Assembly (NCBI GenBank): GCA_003280295.1
Contig: QCFI01000001.1
Coordinates: forward strand, 1 to 64,000
DNA length: 64,000 bases
Source: Prochlorococcus sp. AG-363-C20
GTDB lineage: Bacteria > Cyanobacteriota > Cyanobacteriia > PCC-6307 > Cyanobiaceae
Reading direction: 5' to 3'
The notes under the pieces were generated by a model. The model made no database searches and was not told the origin of the DNA. It saw only the letters and a program-made list of their open reading frames with translations. The translations under genes and the position numbers were made by a program. How positions within the stretch are numbered: position 1 is the stretch's first letter; every line of letters begins with the position of its first letter. Positions 20,119-29,913 of the stretch are shown one piece after another.

Positions 20119-20198
20119 GCAATCTTTGAAGTTGTTTTTTGAGTTTCCGCGACTTAGAGCAAGAACTCCTATGGAGCCTGAAAAACTTTGTAGATTGC
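20119..20198 (+). promoter_or_regulatory. structured leader candidate upstream of ispD
   Basis: GCAATCT (20119-20125) pairs with AGATTGC (20192-20198). Inside, after a 3x3 internal loop, AAGTT (20129-20133) pairs with AACTT (20084-type arm at 20184-20188), extended by TTT/AAA past a bulged G. The roughly 40-nt apex includes a mini hairpin CTCC-TAT-GGAG (20166-20176). This is more GC-rich than its surroundings. It could be a 5' UTR element or a small RNA; no known family matches. Confidence 0.35.
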
Positions 20199-20232
20199 TT
20201 AGATTTTATGGAGGATGTTTAATCCTGTAATA

Positions 20233-20239
20233 GAAGGAG
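20233..20239 (+). promoter_or_regulatory. ribosome-binding site deciding the ispD start
   Basis: The tract GAAGGAG lies immediately before TTG 20240 and 6 nt before GTG 20246. The spacing rules out the TTG and selects GTG 20246 as the ispD start. Confidence 0.7.
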
Positions 20240-20245
20240 TTGATT

Positions 20246-20926
20246 GTGCATCTTTTGATTGCAGCAGCAGGCAGTGGAACTCGTATGGGGGCGAGTTGTA
20301 ACAAGCTTTTGTTGCCCTTGGCTGGACGCCCAGTTTTGGCTTGGACCTTAGATGCAGTTTTGGCTGCGGATGCAATTAAATGGATTGGGATCGTGGGACA
20401 GCCTGGAGATCAGACTTCAATTATGAGATTGGTAGAAGGGGCCTTAAAACCTATTAAGTGGATAAATGGTGGAAGTACACGACAACAATCTGTCCAGTTT
20501 GGTGTTTCAGCTTTGCCTTCTGATGCTAGGTATGTGCTTATTCATGATGGTGCTCGTTGTTTAGTAGAACCTGAACTGATAAATCGTTGTGCACAAAATG
20601 TTGTTAAAGGTCATGCGGTAATTGCTGCAACGCCTTTAACAGATACGGTTAAACGCGTTGATGATAAAGGATTGATTATTGATACTCCTAAACGTACAGA
20701 CCTTTGGGCCGCTCAGACTCCTCAAGGTTTTTCAGTGGCGGAGCTAACCCAAGGTCATTTTAAGGCCCTTGAAAAAGGGTGGAATGTCACTGATGATGCT
20801 TCTTTGTATGAACTTCTGGGATGGCCTGTTCGGATACTGCAATCTGACCCCTCAAATATTAAAGTCACAACTCCATTTGACTTAACTATTGCCGAAGCAG
20901 TACTTGCTAAAAGGGCAAGAGAGTGA
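20246..20926 (+). CDS. ispD: 2-C-methyl-D-erythritol 4-phosphate cytidylyltransferase
   Basis: Third step of the MEP isoprenoid pathway: CTP plus MEP gives CDP-ME. The nucleotide-binding motif [14 protein letters not shown] is followed by [29 protein letters not shown], and [13 protein letters not shown]. Length is 226 aa from GTG 20246, a start supported by the AAGGAG site. The 3' end overlaps the convergent peptidase gene by 20 nt. Confidence 0.95.
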   Translation: MHLLIAAAGSGTRMGASCNKLLLPLAGRPVLAWTLDAVLAADAIKWIGIVGQPGDQTSIMRLVEGALKPIKWINGGSTRQQSVQFGVSALPSDARYVLIHDGARCLVEPELINRCAQNVVKGHAVIAATPLTDTVKRVDDKGLIIDTPKRTDLWAAQTPQGFSVAELTQGHFKALEKGWNVTDDASLYELLGWPVRILQSDPSNIKVTTPFDLTIAEAVLAKRARE

Positions 20927-21812
20927 TTGTTCCTTCTTTCCCATTTAGTCTTGCAAGACGACCTTCTGGCAATGCGGCATTCCCGCATAGGTGGCCTACA
21001 GGGAGATTCCCTATGATCGGAATTCCAAGGTTTTGAGTACGCTCTCTTAAAACGTCTTGAAAAGTAAATGTCTTTTCTGATGGTGTGATTTTATCAGGTT
21101 CACAGTCGGTGAAGCTACCAAATCCAATTCCTGCTAAACCTTGGAGTAGACCTGCTAGACGCCATTGTGTAAGCATTCTGTCGATGCGGTATGGAGCTTC
21201 GTCGACGTCTTCTAAAATTAAGATGGAGTCTTTTAGTTCTGGCATATGACTACTGCCTATTAGGTGTGATGCAACAGTAAGATTGGCTATTATTAATGGG
21301 CCTGTAGCTATTCCATCCCTCCAGGATTCTCCAACTAGATCCGGGACAGGACTACCAAAGAGAAGAGCTCGTAGCCTTTCTTTGCTCCAGAGTGGTTCGT
21401 TTGCTAAAGAAGTTAGCAATGGGCCATGTATCCCTCCATCGAACCCTGCAGAGAGTCTTGATAAGAGAAGAGAAGTTACGTCGGAATACCCAAGTAACCA
21501 TCCTGGGGCCCAGGGTTGAGGACGTTCTAGTAAGCGAGCAGCTCCCCATCCGCCCCGTGCAAATGCTAGTAAAGGAGCTGGATCCTTTGGATGTAATTCG
21601 CTGTATCGAATGGAATCATTTCCGGCAAGGTATCCCCAATGACGCTCTGTTACAAACTGAGGACGGCATACTAATCCCCAAGTTTCAAGAACTTTCAAAC
21701 CTTTTAATAACGGGCCATCGTCATTAAGAGCTGAACTGGCTGCAACAGTAATGACTTCATCACCTTTTTGAAGCGGCTTTGTAATGGCATGAGAGGAAAT
21801 ATTAATCATCAT
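20907..21812 (-). CDS. LD-carboxypeptidase family protein (peptidase S66)
   Basis: Resembles muramoyl-tetrapeptide carboxypeptidase LdcA, which trims the terminal D-Ala of peptidoglycan peptides in recycling. Seen: [34 protein letters not shown], the nucleophile motif [31 protein letters not shown], and [17 protein letters not shown] with the catalytic His. Length of 301 aa is typical. Two consecutive ATGs (21812 and 21809) are both possible starts. It lies 9 nt downstream of the ubiA-like gene, so is probably co-transcribed with it. Confidence 0.88.
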   Translation of the reverse strand: MMINISSHAITKPLQKGDEVITVAASSALNDDGPLLKGLKVLETWGLVCRPQFVTERHWGYLAGNDSIRYSELHPKDPAPLLAFARGGWGAARLLERPQPWAPGWLLGYSDVTSLLLSRLSAGFDGGIHGPLLTSLANEPLWSKERLRALLFGSPVPDLVGESWRDGIATGPLIIANLTVASHLIGSSHMPELKDSILILEDVDEAPYRIDRMLTQWRLAGLLQGLAGIGFGSFTDCEPDKITPSEKTFTFQDVLRERTQNLGIPIIGNLPVGHLCGNAALPEGRLARLNGKEGTITLLPF

Positions 21813-21821
21813 TAATCATCC

Positions 21822-22715
21822 TTAGTTTATTCGACTAAGAATTAATCCCAGAAGCAGTAGCGAACCTAGCCAAACTTGATTGGTGAAATGTCTACTAAAT
21901 ATTGATGTTGTATAGCATGGCTCTTTAAGGATGAAAACTTCGCGTTGCATACCTAAGGTAGCGACTGTCCATATAGGCCAAAAAATCCAACTAACTCCTG
22001 CAAAGTAGGCAGCAATAGCAAGGAAAATATCTGCTGCACAATAACTAATGGCGACTACCTTTTTGGCTTTACCTTTGAGAGTTAGAACACTACTTTTTAA
22101 TCCAATGTTCTTATCATCATTTTGATCAGCCATTGCATAAACAGTATCAAATCCAAATGTCCATAGTAATGTGGCACTCCAACACAAAAGTAGTGGTAAG
22201 CCTCCTGCAAGAGAAGATTCACTTGCTGCCCATGGAATAAGTACTGCGAACCCCCAGCAAATTGCAAGTATGGCTTGGGGGTATGCAAACCATCTTTTAG
22301 CAGAGGGATAAATCAGAATGGTGGGTAAGGCTAATAATGCTATTGATAGGCAGAGAGTTGCACTTTCATTAGGTAGTGAAATTAAAATTAGAAAACTTAG
22401 AAGTAGCATTACAAAAAGTAGTCCCCAAGCAGTTGAAACCCTGATACTTCCTTTAGCCAAGGGGCGACCCTTAGTCCGGGTAACTTTCTTATCAATTCTC
22501 CTATCCCACAGATCATTGGCAATACAACCTGCACCGCTAACAAATAGTCCACCAGCGATGATTAACAAAACAAGTTCCCCAGGAGGAGGGGCGCTGGGAG
22601 TCATCCAGAGTGACCAGCCTGCAGGAATTAATAAGATAAGTCGCCCACTGGGTTTGTTCCAGCGAAGTAATAAAAACCACTGTTGTAATCGTTTGGAAAT
22701 GGAGTTGGCTTTCAC
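21822..22715 (-). CDS. ubiA: 4-hydroxybenzoate polyprenyltransferase-type UbiA protein
   Basis: A membrane prenyltransferase, in cyanobacteria expected to act in plastoquinone synthesis on 4-hydroxybenzoate. The two Asp-rich motifs are NDLWDRRIDKKVTRTKGRPL and YAMADQNDDKNIGLKS. About eight helices; 297 aa. ATG 22715 gives a short basic N-terminus before the first helix. It is divergent from ppx (about 90 nt). Confidence 0.9.
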   Translation of the reverse strand: MKANSISKRLQQWFLLLRWNKPSGRLILLIPAGWSLWMTPSAPPPGELVLLIIAGGLFVSGAGCIANDLWDRRIDKKVTRTKGRPLAKGSIRVSTAWGLLFVMLLLSFLILISLPNESATLCLSIALLALPTILIYPSAKRWFAYPQAILAICWGFAVLIPWAASESSLAGGLPLLLCWSATLLWTFGFDTVYAMADQNDDKNIGLKSSVLTLKGKAKKVVAISYCAADIFLAIAAYFAGVSWIFWPIWTVATLGMQREVFILKEPCYTTSIFSRHFTNQVWLGSLLLLGLILSRIN

Positions 22716-22804
22716 GTGTACCTCTATCGCTGCAACTTAAGAGATTTCTTTTCAGGTTTAGCAAATGATGGCAGAGTATTTATATCTCATGGCTCTTTTA
22801 GGAC

Positions 22805-24442
22805 ATGTCAAGTCTCGAGCCAAATCGACCACTAATGACAGCATCCTATGGGAATCTTCTTCGTACATATGAGGGAGAAGGTTCTCGTTATATTGCGGCA
22901 ATTGATATAGGAACTAATTCCACTCATCTCTTGGTTGCTTCAGTAAACCCTGTTTTACATACATTCAATATTGATCTGGCGGAGAAATCAACTACACGAC
23001 TTGGGGAAACAGATCCTGACTCTGGTGCTCTTACGGAGTTGGCAATGTTAAGGGTGAGGGAGACTTTGCAACGTTTTAAGGAGCTTGTTGACAGTCACAA
23101 GGTTGAAAACTTGGTGATAACCGCAACTAGTGCAGTAAGAGAGGCCCCTAATGGGCGTGATTTTTTAAATCAGATTAAAGATCAGCTTGGATTAGAAGTG
23201 GATCTGATTAGTGGTAGTGAAGAAGCACGATTGATTTATTTAGGTGTTTTGTCAGGGATGTCATTTGGAGAAAGAGATCATCTCCTTCTTGATATTGGTG
23301 GGGGTTCTACGGAGTTGATCCTTGCGGATATTAGAGATGCGAAAGCCCTAACGAGCACAAGATTAGGTGCTGTTCGTTTGCAAAGAGATTTTGTTAAAGA
23401 TGAGCCACTTTCATTTTCAAGACTTGAGTTTTTAAAAACTTTTATTCAGGGTTCTCTTGAGCCAGCGGTCAACAAGATTAAGCGCCGACTAAAGCCTGGA
23501 GAGAAACCATTGATGGTTGCAACAAGTGGTACAGCTACCGCCATTGGATCACTTATTGCTTGTGAAGAAGTTAATCCCCCATTGAAATTGCATGGATACA
23601 AGTTGTCTAAAGAGAAGGTAGATAAATTAATAGATAAGCTTTTGAAGTTGAGGCCTGATCAGAGGAGAAAACTGGCTGAATTAAGTGAGAGACGTGCTGA
23701 GATCATCGTTCCAGGAGCCTTAATTCTTCAAGCAACAATGCAGATGATGGAGATAGATGAACTGGTCATTAGTGAAAGAGCGCTTCGTGAAGGATTGATT
23801 TTTGACTGGATGTTGCGTAAAGGATTTTTGAAAGATCGTTTTGGCTTCCAAAGTAGTATTCGAGAGCGAACTGTTATACATCAGGCTCAGCGATTTGCAG
23901 TTGATCAACGTCGAGCTGCGCAGGTGGCTAAGCATTCATTAGGTCTTTATGACAAGACTTTTGGTGTTTTACATCAAGACTCTGGAAAAGGTCGTGAATT
24001 GCTTTGGGCTGCAGCAATGCTTCATGCTTGTGGTCAACACATTAATCTGAGCGCCTATCACAAGCATTCTTGGTATTTAATACGTCATGGTGAATTGCTT
24101 GGTTATTCAGATATAGAGCATTTAATGGTTGCTGCGATTGCTCGTTACCATCGCAGAAGTCTTCCCAAGAAGAGGCATGAGGCGTGGCAGTCTTTGTTGA
24201 AACGAGATCATCGTCGAACAGTTTCTGAAATGGCAATGCTTCTTCGTTTAGCAACTTCGATTGATCGTCGACCTGAACCAGTAGTTGCTTCAATAGAAGT
24301 CATAACGAATCTAAAGGAAATCACTTTTAAACTTCACTCGCAAAAAAATCAAGATCTCAGTCTTGAGAAGTGGAGTCTGATGAATTGCTCGGATAATGTT
24401 CGTGAGAAATGTGGTTTAATTATGAAAGTTGTAATTTCATAA
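22805..24442 (+). CDS. ppx: exopolyphosphatase / Ppx-GppA family
   Basis: Hydrolyses terminal phosphate from polyphosphate. It has an ASKHA-fold phosphatase domain with AAIDIGTNSTHLLVA near residue 34 and LLLDIGGGSTELIL near 160, then a C-terminal HD-like domain (AAAMLHACGQHINLSAYHKH). Length of 545 aa matches the long two-domain form. ATG 22805 adds about 30 residues before the conserved core; a later start is possible. Convergent with the HTH/LysM gene. Confidence 0.92.
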   Translation: MSSLEPNRPLMTASYGNLLRTYEGEGSRYIAAIDIGTNSTHLLVASVNPVLHTFNIDLAEKSTTRLGETDPDSGALTELAMLRVRETLQRFKELVDSHKVENLVITATSAVREAPNGRDFLNQIKDQLGLEVDLISGSEEARLIYLGVLSGMSFGERDHLLLDIGGGSTELILADIRDAKALTSTRLGAVRLQRDFVKDEPLSFSRLEFLKTFIQGSLEPAVNKIKRRLKPGEKPLMVATSGTATAIGSLIACEEVNPPLKLHGYKLSKEKVDKLIDKLLKLRPDQRRKLAELSERRAEIIVPGALILQATMQMMEIDELVISERALREGLIFDWMLRKGFLKDRFGFQSSIRERTVIHQAQRFAVDQRRAAQVAKHSLGLYDKTFGVLHQDSGKGRELLWAAAMLHACGQHINLSAYHKHSWYLIRHGELLGYSDIEHLMVAAIARYHRRSLPKKRHEAWQSLLKRDHRRTVSEMAMLLRLATSIDRRPEPVVASIEVITNLKEITFKLHSQKNQDLSLEKWSLMNCSDNVREKCGLIMKVVIS

Positions 24443-24445
24443 TTA

Positions 24446-24477
24446 TCTGATACTCTGAATGCTTTTTTGATATCAGA
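24446..24477. terminator. hairpin between convergent ppx and HTH/LysM gene
   Basis: TCTGATA (24446-24452) pairs perfectly with TATCAGA (24471-24477) across an 18-nt loop, starting 4 nt after the ppx stop. No strong U-tract follows, so terminator function is tentative. Confidence 0.4.
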
Positions 24478-24527
24478 AATGTCCTCTAGAAGCTCTAATC
24501 AGAAGTTAATTTTTTAAAATTAGTGTT

Positions 24528-25184
24528 TTATTTTAGTGAAAGCTTAGTCCCAACTTTTAATTTATCTGGATTATTAAGATCATTTATTTTAATTAAAGTT
24601 TTTAATGGTATTTCATGAAACTTTGAGATCGTTGTTAATGTTTGGCCAGGTGCAACTATATGGTAGCTAGAATTTATTGCTTTTGTTTTTGGAGCTAGTA
24701 TTTTGGATGGCCTGGATAATTTTTGAATTGATTGAGTTGGGTTATTATTTAAGAAAGTAATTGCCAATCCTGATGTTGCAATTCCTATTGCTCCAATAAT
24801 TAAAGTCCAAGTAGGGGCTTTGTTGAAATATTGTAGATCTGTGGATCTTTGAGCTTTTGTTTCGGGAAGATTGGGAAGTGTTATGTCTTCTGTTTTGAAT
24901 TCATTAATAACAACTTCTATATCAAGATGTAGGCGTTCAGCGACTCTTCTAACCATGGCTTTTATAAAAACTTTTTCTGGGAGCAGCTCTTCTTGTCCAT
25001 TCTCTAGGGCGATTAGTTGTTCTTGCCCGATGCGAAGACTTCCAGCTAGATCTTCGATTGACAAGTCCTTCTCTTCCCTAGATCTTCTTATCAATTCTCC
25101 AATCTTCTGCAGTGGTTTCAAAGCATGAGAAGCTTCACATTGCTTACTGTTTTGATCTTGCATGTTTTCCACGTCAAGATACAT
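24528..25184 (-). CDS. RodZ-like HTH membrane protein with C-terminal LysM
   Basis: Three parts are visible. A Cro/C1-type helix-turn-helix of the RodZ class is at about 27-90 (GELIRRSREEKDLSIEDLAG; ALENGQEELLPEKVFIKAMV). A transmembrane helix is at about 125-145. A LysM peptidoglycan-binding domain is at about 174-217 (YHIVAPGQTLTTISKFHEIP). The topology suggests a cytoplasmic HTH and a periplasmic LysM. Classic RodZ instead has a C-terminal DUF4115 domain. Start ATG 25184 or ATG 25163 (MQDQNSKQ). A role in cell shape is inference. Confidence 0.8.
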   Translation of the reverse strand: MYLDVENMQDQNSKQCEASHALKPLQKIGELIRRSREEKDLSIEDLAGSLRIGQEQLIALENGQEELLPEKVFIKAMVRRVAERLHLDIEVVINEFKTEDITLPNLPETKAQRSTDLQYFNKAPTWTLIIGAIGIATSGLAITFLNNNPTQSIQKLSRPSKILAPKTKAINSSYHIVAPGQTLTTISKFHEIPLKTLIKINDLNNPDKLKVGTKLSLK

Positions 25185-25422
25185 TAAAGAGGTTCATATT
25201 TATTTTAATAGCCTTGTAAAGGGCTTCCTTGGGAGCTGTTGGGGTAGTTTGATTTCAGCCTCTTTTGCCCTAATTGCCTTCAAATTAATTCAAGAGATTT
25301 TGGTTTTTAGATTCGTAATAAGTGGAGATTTAGACTCTGTCATTCTATTGCTTTTGATGATCTGGGAGAGACTTTGGAGGAAATACTAAATATGCAGGTA
25401 TTTAAAAAAAACTATTTAACTA

Positions 25423-26187
25423 CTAGGATTCTTTGCTTGATGAACGAAAGAGATGGCTATGTTTTGGCTCATAAAGTTTTGATCGATTTCTATTTTGCTT
25501 GAGCGCAGGGCTTATGACATAAAGAGTTGTTCTAATAAGCCCTTGTTTTTTAGAAGTTGAGGCCATTTGCTTAAGTGGAACTACTTTTAACCATTGATCC
25601 TCCCAACTCACGCGGTGGCCAATAATCACTGGTGTATCGGCCTGGTAAAACTTTAATAAAGTTTCTTCTACTTTCTCTATATGACGAGCACTCAGATATA
25701 AGCAAAGAGAAGCGCCAAGTGAGGCAATATTTTCTAGACGCTCTTTTTCAGGGATCCCTGTCCTTCCCCCTGCTCTGCTAAGTACGATTGTTTGGACTAG
25801 TCCAGGAATGGTTAGCTCTGCATTTAAAGTCGCTGCTGTTGCTTGATAGGCGCTTAGACCTGGCACTACTTCTACATCGATGCCAGCTTCAGCGAGTCTG
25901 CAAATTTGTTCTGATAATGCACCATATAGACAAGGATCACCATCATGTAGGCGGACGACCTTCTTCCCTTTTCGATGTTCTTCTATTAGTAGGGAGATGA
26001 TTTCTTCAAGGGTTAAAGAGCTTGAGCTTATTCGTTTGCATTTCTCAGGAGCTAAGGCTGCAATCTGAGAGGGGATTAAAGAATCTGCCCAGACTAGAAC
26101 CTCAGCATGTTTTAAACGCTCTAATGCTCTTATTGTCATTAGATCTAGAGCCCCTGGGCCTGCGCCAACAATAGATATTGGAATCAT
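25423..26187 (-). CDS. cobM: precorrin-4 C11-methyltransferase
   Basis: SAM-dependent corrin-ring methylation in cobalamin synthesis. Tetrapyrrole methylase motifs: [20 protein letters not shown] at the N-terminus, [33 protein letters not shown], and [13 protein letters not shown]. Length of 254 aa is normal. Starts with a 4-nt overlap on the lgt stop, so probably translated from the petC-petA-lgt-cobM gene string. Confidence 0.94.
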   Translation of the reverse strand: MIPISIVGAGPGALDLMTIRALERLKHAEVLVWADSLIPSQIAALAPEKCKRISSSSLTLEEIISLLIEEHRKGKKVVRLHDGDPCLYGALSEQICRLAEAGIDVEVVPGLSAYQATAATLNAELTIPGLVQTIVLSRAGGRTGIPEKERLENIASLGASLCLYLSARHIEKVEETLLKFYQADTPVIIGHRVSWEDQWLKVVPLKQMASTSKKQGLIRTTLYVISPALKQNRNRSKLYEPKHSHLFRSSSKES

Positions 26188-27098
26188 TTGAATCTCTCTT
26201 TATGGACTAACTGCTTCCAAGGTAATTGTCTTTTTGATTTATATAGCCGCCAAAGACCAAAGCTTCCTACACAAAAAAGAAGAATACTGATTAATTGAGC
26301 TATGCGAATTCCTCCTTCGCAAAATGGTGGCAGGCCTTTCAAACAAAGAGGATCAATACGTAATTGTTCTATCCAAAATCGTCCCAAGCTATAACTTACT
26401 AAATAAAAGCAGCTTAAAGCCCCAGAGGGGAGATTGATTATTCCTTTGCGGCCAAACTGGAAGCAACTAATTAAAAGTACAAAAACAATAATATTCCAAA
26501 GAGATTCATAGAGAAATGTAGGATGAAAATATTCTTGATCCAGAAAAATTTCAGGCCTATAACCATAAGGAATAAATAATTTCCATGGAAGATTAGTTGG
26601 GGTTCCAAAAGCTTCATTGTTAAAGAAATTACCCCACCGCCCTATCGCTTGTCCTAGGACTACTGAAGGTAATAACACATCAAGTACATCCCAAAAAAAT
26701 TGATTTCTTAAGCGACAGAATAAAGCTAATGAAATTGTTCCAGAAATTAATGCTCCATGTATGGCTATTCCTCCTCCCCAAATTTCTAAAGCACTTGGGA
26801 TAGGAATAGTGAGGCCAAATAAATTTACTTTGTCCCAGAAATTTACTCCACTATAATTTCTCCATTCAAAAGCTACATAATATATTCTTGCGCCAACTAT
26901 AGAAGACAATACAAGCAAAGGAAGTAAGTCACTTATTAGTCCATTTTTCAGGCCTCTTAAAGATGCAAGTTTGCTTGAAAGGTTTAGTCCTATTAATACT
27001 GCTATCGCAATTAGTAAGCCATACCAACGTATTATAAAAGGTCCAAAATCTAGGAACTCAGCCCCTGGTGACTGAAAGGTTGCTATTAATGCACCCAT
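26184..27098 (-). CDS. lgt: prolipoprotein diacylglyceryl transferase
   Basis: Transfers diacylglycerol to the lipobox Cys of prolipoproteins in the plasma membrane. Seven helices; the family signature reads [17 protein letters not shown], with a catalytic Arg in IRWYGLLIA and [12 protein letters not shown] upstream. Length is 304 aa. It follows petA by 29 nt and overlaps cobM by 4 nt. Confidence 0.95.
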   Translation of the reverse strand: MGALIATFQSPGAEFLDFGPFIIRWYGLLIAIAVLIGLNLSSKLASLRGLKNGLISDLLPLLVLSSIVGARIYYVAFEWRNYSGVNFWDKVNLFGLTIPIPSALEIWGGGIAIHGALISGTISLALFCRLRNQFFWDVLDVLLPSVVLGQAIGRWGNFFNNEAFGTPTNLPWKLFIPYGYRPEIFLDQEYFHPTFLYESLWNIIVFVLLISCFQFGRKGIINLPSGALSCFYLVSYSLGRFWIEQLRIDPLCLKGLPPFCEGGIRIAQLISILLFCVGSFGLWRLYKSKRQLPWKQLVHKERFK

Positions 27099-27127
27099 AT
27101 GGTTGTGGAAGTTGAAATAATTTCCTA

Positions 27128-28060
27128 TCAGAACCCTTTTACAGATTGAACTTTTTCAACTTGTTTCTTCTTCAGAACAAGCATTATTTGTGCCAGAGTA
27201 ACACCCATGAAAAAGATAAGTAGGCCAATAACTCTTGCAGGACTTTGCAGTACTACTTCAGTGTCAACTTGGCCAAAGCCACCGACATTAGGATCATTTG
27301 TTAAAGATTGCCCAGCCTTAACCTGATCATTAGTGTTAACAAGTAACTTTGGCCCTGCAGGAATAATTTCGCTAATTGTTTCACCACCTTCTGTTTGAAT
27401 TTTGACAACTCTTGCATTGTTTTCGCCAGCTTCAATAGAACTTATGATTCCTGCTTGAGAAGATATAAAACTTGTATTGTTGCTCTTCTCTCCCGTTGGG
27501 TAGACTTGTCCTCGTCCTCTATTCCCTCCAACATGAATTGAATATTTGCCAAAGTGAATGTTGCTATTAGTAGAGGGGTCTGGAGATAATATTGGGAACA
27601 CTATTTCTTTATTTCTGTCTCCCGGCAAGGGACCAACAAGAATAATATTTTCCTGATCTTCGCTGTATTGAGTAAAATAGACACCTTGGGTCTCTTCCTT
27701 GATCTTTTCAGTCCATCGATCTTGTGGGGCTAATTTGAAGCCATCAGGAAGCATAACTACAGCGCCAACTTGTAAAGGCACTTCACTGCCGTCCGCTCCT
27801 ATTTCCTGTGTTCCAGACTTGTAGGGGATTTTGACTGCCGCTGTAAAGACGCTGTTAGCCCCTACTGACTGGGGTACTTCAGCTTGTGTCGTCATGTTTG
27901 CCAAGTGGCAGTTAGCACAAACGATTTTCCCAGTAGCTTCTCGTGGATTTTCATAGTTTTGTTGTGCCCAGAAGGGGTAAGCCCAACTTGCAGATGGACT
28001 TATAAGCATTGATATGCCTATAAACATTGAACTGAGAAGAAGGGTTATTAGACGACGCAT
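27128..28060 (-). CDS. petA: apocytochrome f
   Basis: c-type cytochrome of the b6f complex. Signal peptide 1-27 ends before mature Tyr28, the N-terminal axial heme ligand ([10 protein letters not shown]). Heme attachment is VCANCHLA (Cys48, Cys51, His52). The large lumenal domain is followed by one C-terminal helix (about 278-298) and a short basic tail. Length is 310 aa. It lies 49 nt after petC, the usual cyanobacterial petCA order. Confidence 0.98.
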   Translation of the reverse strand: MRRLITLLLSSMFIGISMLISPSASWAYPFWAQQNYENPREATGKIVCANCHLANMTTQAEVPQSVGANSVFTAAVKIPYKSGTQEIGADGSEVPLQVGAVVMLPDGFKLAPQDRWTEKIKEETQGVYFTQYSEDQENIILVGPLPGDRNKEIVFPILSPDPSTNSNIHFGKYSIHVGGNRGRGQVYPTGEKSNNTSFISSQAGIISSIEAGENNARVVKIQTEGGETISEIIPAGPKLLVNTNDQVKAGQSLTNDPNVGGFGQVDTEVVLQSPARVIGLLIFFMGVTLAQIMLVLKKKQVEKVQSVKGF

Positions 28061-28109
28061 GGGTGATTAGTTGATTGAGAAGCACGGACGGTGAGAGTGG
28101 ACAAGCTAA

Positions 28110-28646
28110 TTAGATCCACCAGGGTTTATCACCTGTGCGGAAGTCCGTTTCGGTCCACTGACTGATCAAGACGTTGTCATCTTCAACAGAAACATGGGCA
28201 ATAGCAAGAGATAGTGGAGCAGGACCTCGTACAACTTTTCCATTTGAGTCATATTGACTGCCATGACAAGGACAAATGAATTTGTTTGCTCCCGAATTCC
28301 ATGGCACTACACACCCTAGGTGTGTGCAAATAGCATTTATCCCGAAGCTGTTGATTGAATCTGCTTCTTCAATGACTAAATATGTAGGGTCCCCTTTTAG
28401 TCCTTGAACAAGGCTGCGATCACCAACTGGATGCTTTGCAAGCCATCCAGTTGCTGTGACTGGATTGCCAAGCTCATCTTTGGCAGTAGTACCTCCACTG
28501 GCTCCTCCTGCCCTAACAGGGGTGAAATACTGACTAACTGGATATAAAGCACCAAGCGCGACGCCTGTTACCGTTCCAAATGTGAGCAGATTCATGAACT
28601 GCCTGCGACCCATAGAGGGCACATCTTGGGCGGGCATTTGTGTCAT
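28110..28646 (-). CDS. petC: cytochrome b6f Rieske iron-sulfur protein
   Basis: Carries the high-potential 2Fe-2S cluster. The N-terminal Arg pair (GRRQFMN, 13-19) with one helix fits a Tat-exported, uncleaved signal anchor. Cluster ligands are Cys107/His109 (CTHLGC) and Cys125/His128 (CPCHGSQYD), with a disulfide between Cys112 and Cys127. Length of 178 aa is standard. First gene of petC-petA; tatC, whose product could export it, lies upstream at 29082. Confidence 0.98.
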   Translation of the reverse strand: MTQMPAQDVPSMGRRQFMNLLTFGTVTGVALGALYPVSQYFTPVRAGGASGGTTAKDELGNPVTATGWLAKHPVGDRSLVQGLKGDPTYLVIEEADSINSFGINAICTHLGCVVPWNSGANKFICPCHGSQYDSNGKVVRGPAPLSLAIAHVSVEDDNVLISQWTETDFRTGDKPWWI

Positions 28647-29081
28647 AACAGATGCACTTCCATCTCACAATGAATACCATTATGGACTGTGAAGGTCCTT
28701 TGGGCTGCGCATAAAAAGCTTTGTTTTTTTTTGTGCTCACATTTTGAGTATGAGCTTTGCTCTGAATCGCGAACTATTTCAACTTCCCCTTTAAGAGTGT
28801 TGCAAGATACTCCTGAATGAGATTTTGCTGAAGTTTATTCCCTGAGCCGAAATTAATTTTTAATAAAATAATGTTATCTTTAGAAAGAATGATTTTCTAT
28901 ATTTTGGCATGTAATTTTTTGATTTAGATTAAAATTTAAGAAAGGTAATTATTTAATCAATAATTTTGTTTCAGTAATTATGGAAAGCAGTTTCTGGTCA
29001 GTTGATTAATTACGTTATCTCTTGGTTTGGTTTAATTAATAATTTGATTCTAAAGAAGGAGGCCTCTTATGCATAAAATTG
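28647..29081. other. 435-nt spacer between tatC and petC
   Basis: Both flanking genes read leftward, so this holds the petC-petA promoter and 5' UTR. A small inverted repeat GCTCA/TGAGC spans 28734-28754. The right half is very AT-rich. I see no credible coding frame. Confidence 0.5.
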
Positions 29082-29888
29082 TTATTGAAACTGATCAACA
29101 AGGGCAGTTAAACCAACCCCTATAAAAAACAATCCAGATATTGCGCTACCTAATAACAACATTGTGACTGGATCTGTAGAAGGTGTAAGTATCGCTCCTG
29201 CTAATGCAGCTATCATTACTACCCAGCGCCAGGCTGAGAGCATTCGTTTCCATTTGACAAGGCCTAAAACTCCTAAAAGAAGCTGCAATAGGGGCAATTG
29301 AAAAGCTAGCCCTGAGGTAAACATTAAAAGTAGTACAAAGTCTAAGTAACGTTCGATAGACCAAAGTGGCTCAACGACATCAGCTCCATAACTAACTAGA
29401 AAATGCAATGCTGCTGGCACTAAGGCCCACCAAGCAAAGGCTAAACCTGCCAGGAATAAAACTGCCGATCCTCCTACCGCTGGAGCTACTAATCTTCGTT
29501 CTCGTTTTGTAAGGCCTGGTAATACAAATGCTAGTCCTTGATAAAGAATGTAGGGGAAGGCAATTGTTAGACCTGTATATCCCGCAACCTTTATAGATAC
29601 ATATAAAAACTCGCCTGGTGCCAATTGAAGAAACCGAATTGATCCTGCGGGTGCTTCTAACAGACGAACAATAGGTTTTACTAAAAGGAGGCTTGCGGTT
29701 GCCCCTAAAACAATAGAGATCAAGCTTTTCATTACTCTTTGACGTAATTCTTCTAAATGATCTACTAATGGCATTTCAAGATCACTAGAAGGTAAATCGG
29801 TGTTATCCCTGTCATTAAGGTGAATTGGCTTAGGAGGTGTTAACCCCGATGCTTGTTTTTTCTCAGAACTGGTCAGAGGAATAACCAT
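29082..29888 (-). CDS. tatC: Sec-independent protein translocase TatC
   Basis: Twin-arginine signal receptor. The N-terminal block MPLVDHLEELRQRVMKSL contains the signal-binding residues. Six helices follow, with FPYILYQGLAFVLPGLTKRE in the second half of the first region and ERYLDFVLLLMFTSGLAFQLP later. Length of 268 aa includes a short polar N-terminal extension. No tatA/B is adjacent. It starts 25 nt after the NFACT gene stop. Confidence 0.95.
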   Translation of the reverse strand: MVIPLTSSEKKQASGLTPPKPIHLNDRDNTDLPSSDLEMPLVDHLEELRQRVMKSLISIVLGATASLLLVKPIVRLLEAPAGSIRFLQLAPGEFLYVSIKVAGYTGLTIAFPYILYQGLAFVLPGLTKRERRLVAPAVGGSAVLFLAGLAFAWWALVPAALHFLVSYGADVVEPLWSIERYLDFVLLLMFTSGLAFQLPLLQLLLGVLGLVKWKRMLSAWRWVVMIAALAGAILTPSTDPVTMLLLGSAISGLFFIGVGLTALVDQFQ

Positions 29889-29913
29889 TTCGCTTCTTTT
29901 AGGCTAAGAGTCT

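Larger units (their letters stand above)
19725..20245. other. 520-nt divergent fabG / ispD spacer
   Basis: No gene is supported. The left part is AT-rich with T-runs and presumably contains the fabG promoter. The right end carries a structured segment (20119-20198, listed separately) and the ispD ribosome-binding site. A short inverted repeat TTAAGCTT/AAGCTAA lies at about 20080-20103. Confidence 0.5.

Noticed and set aside
25162-25389. 75-codon plus-strand open frame in the gap between the HTH/LysM gene and cobM, with a hydrophobic segment
   Set aside because: It overlaps the 5' end of the HTH/LysM gene antisense, has no ribosome-binding site, and lies where a promoter is needed. It would be revived by conservation of the frame in related strains.
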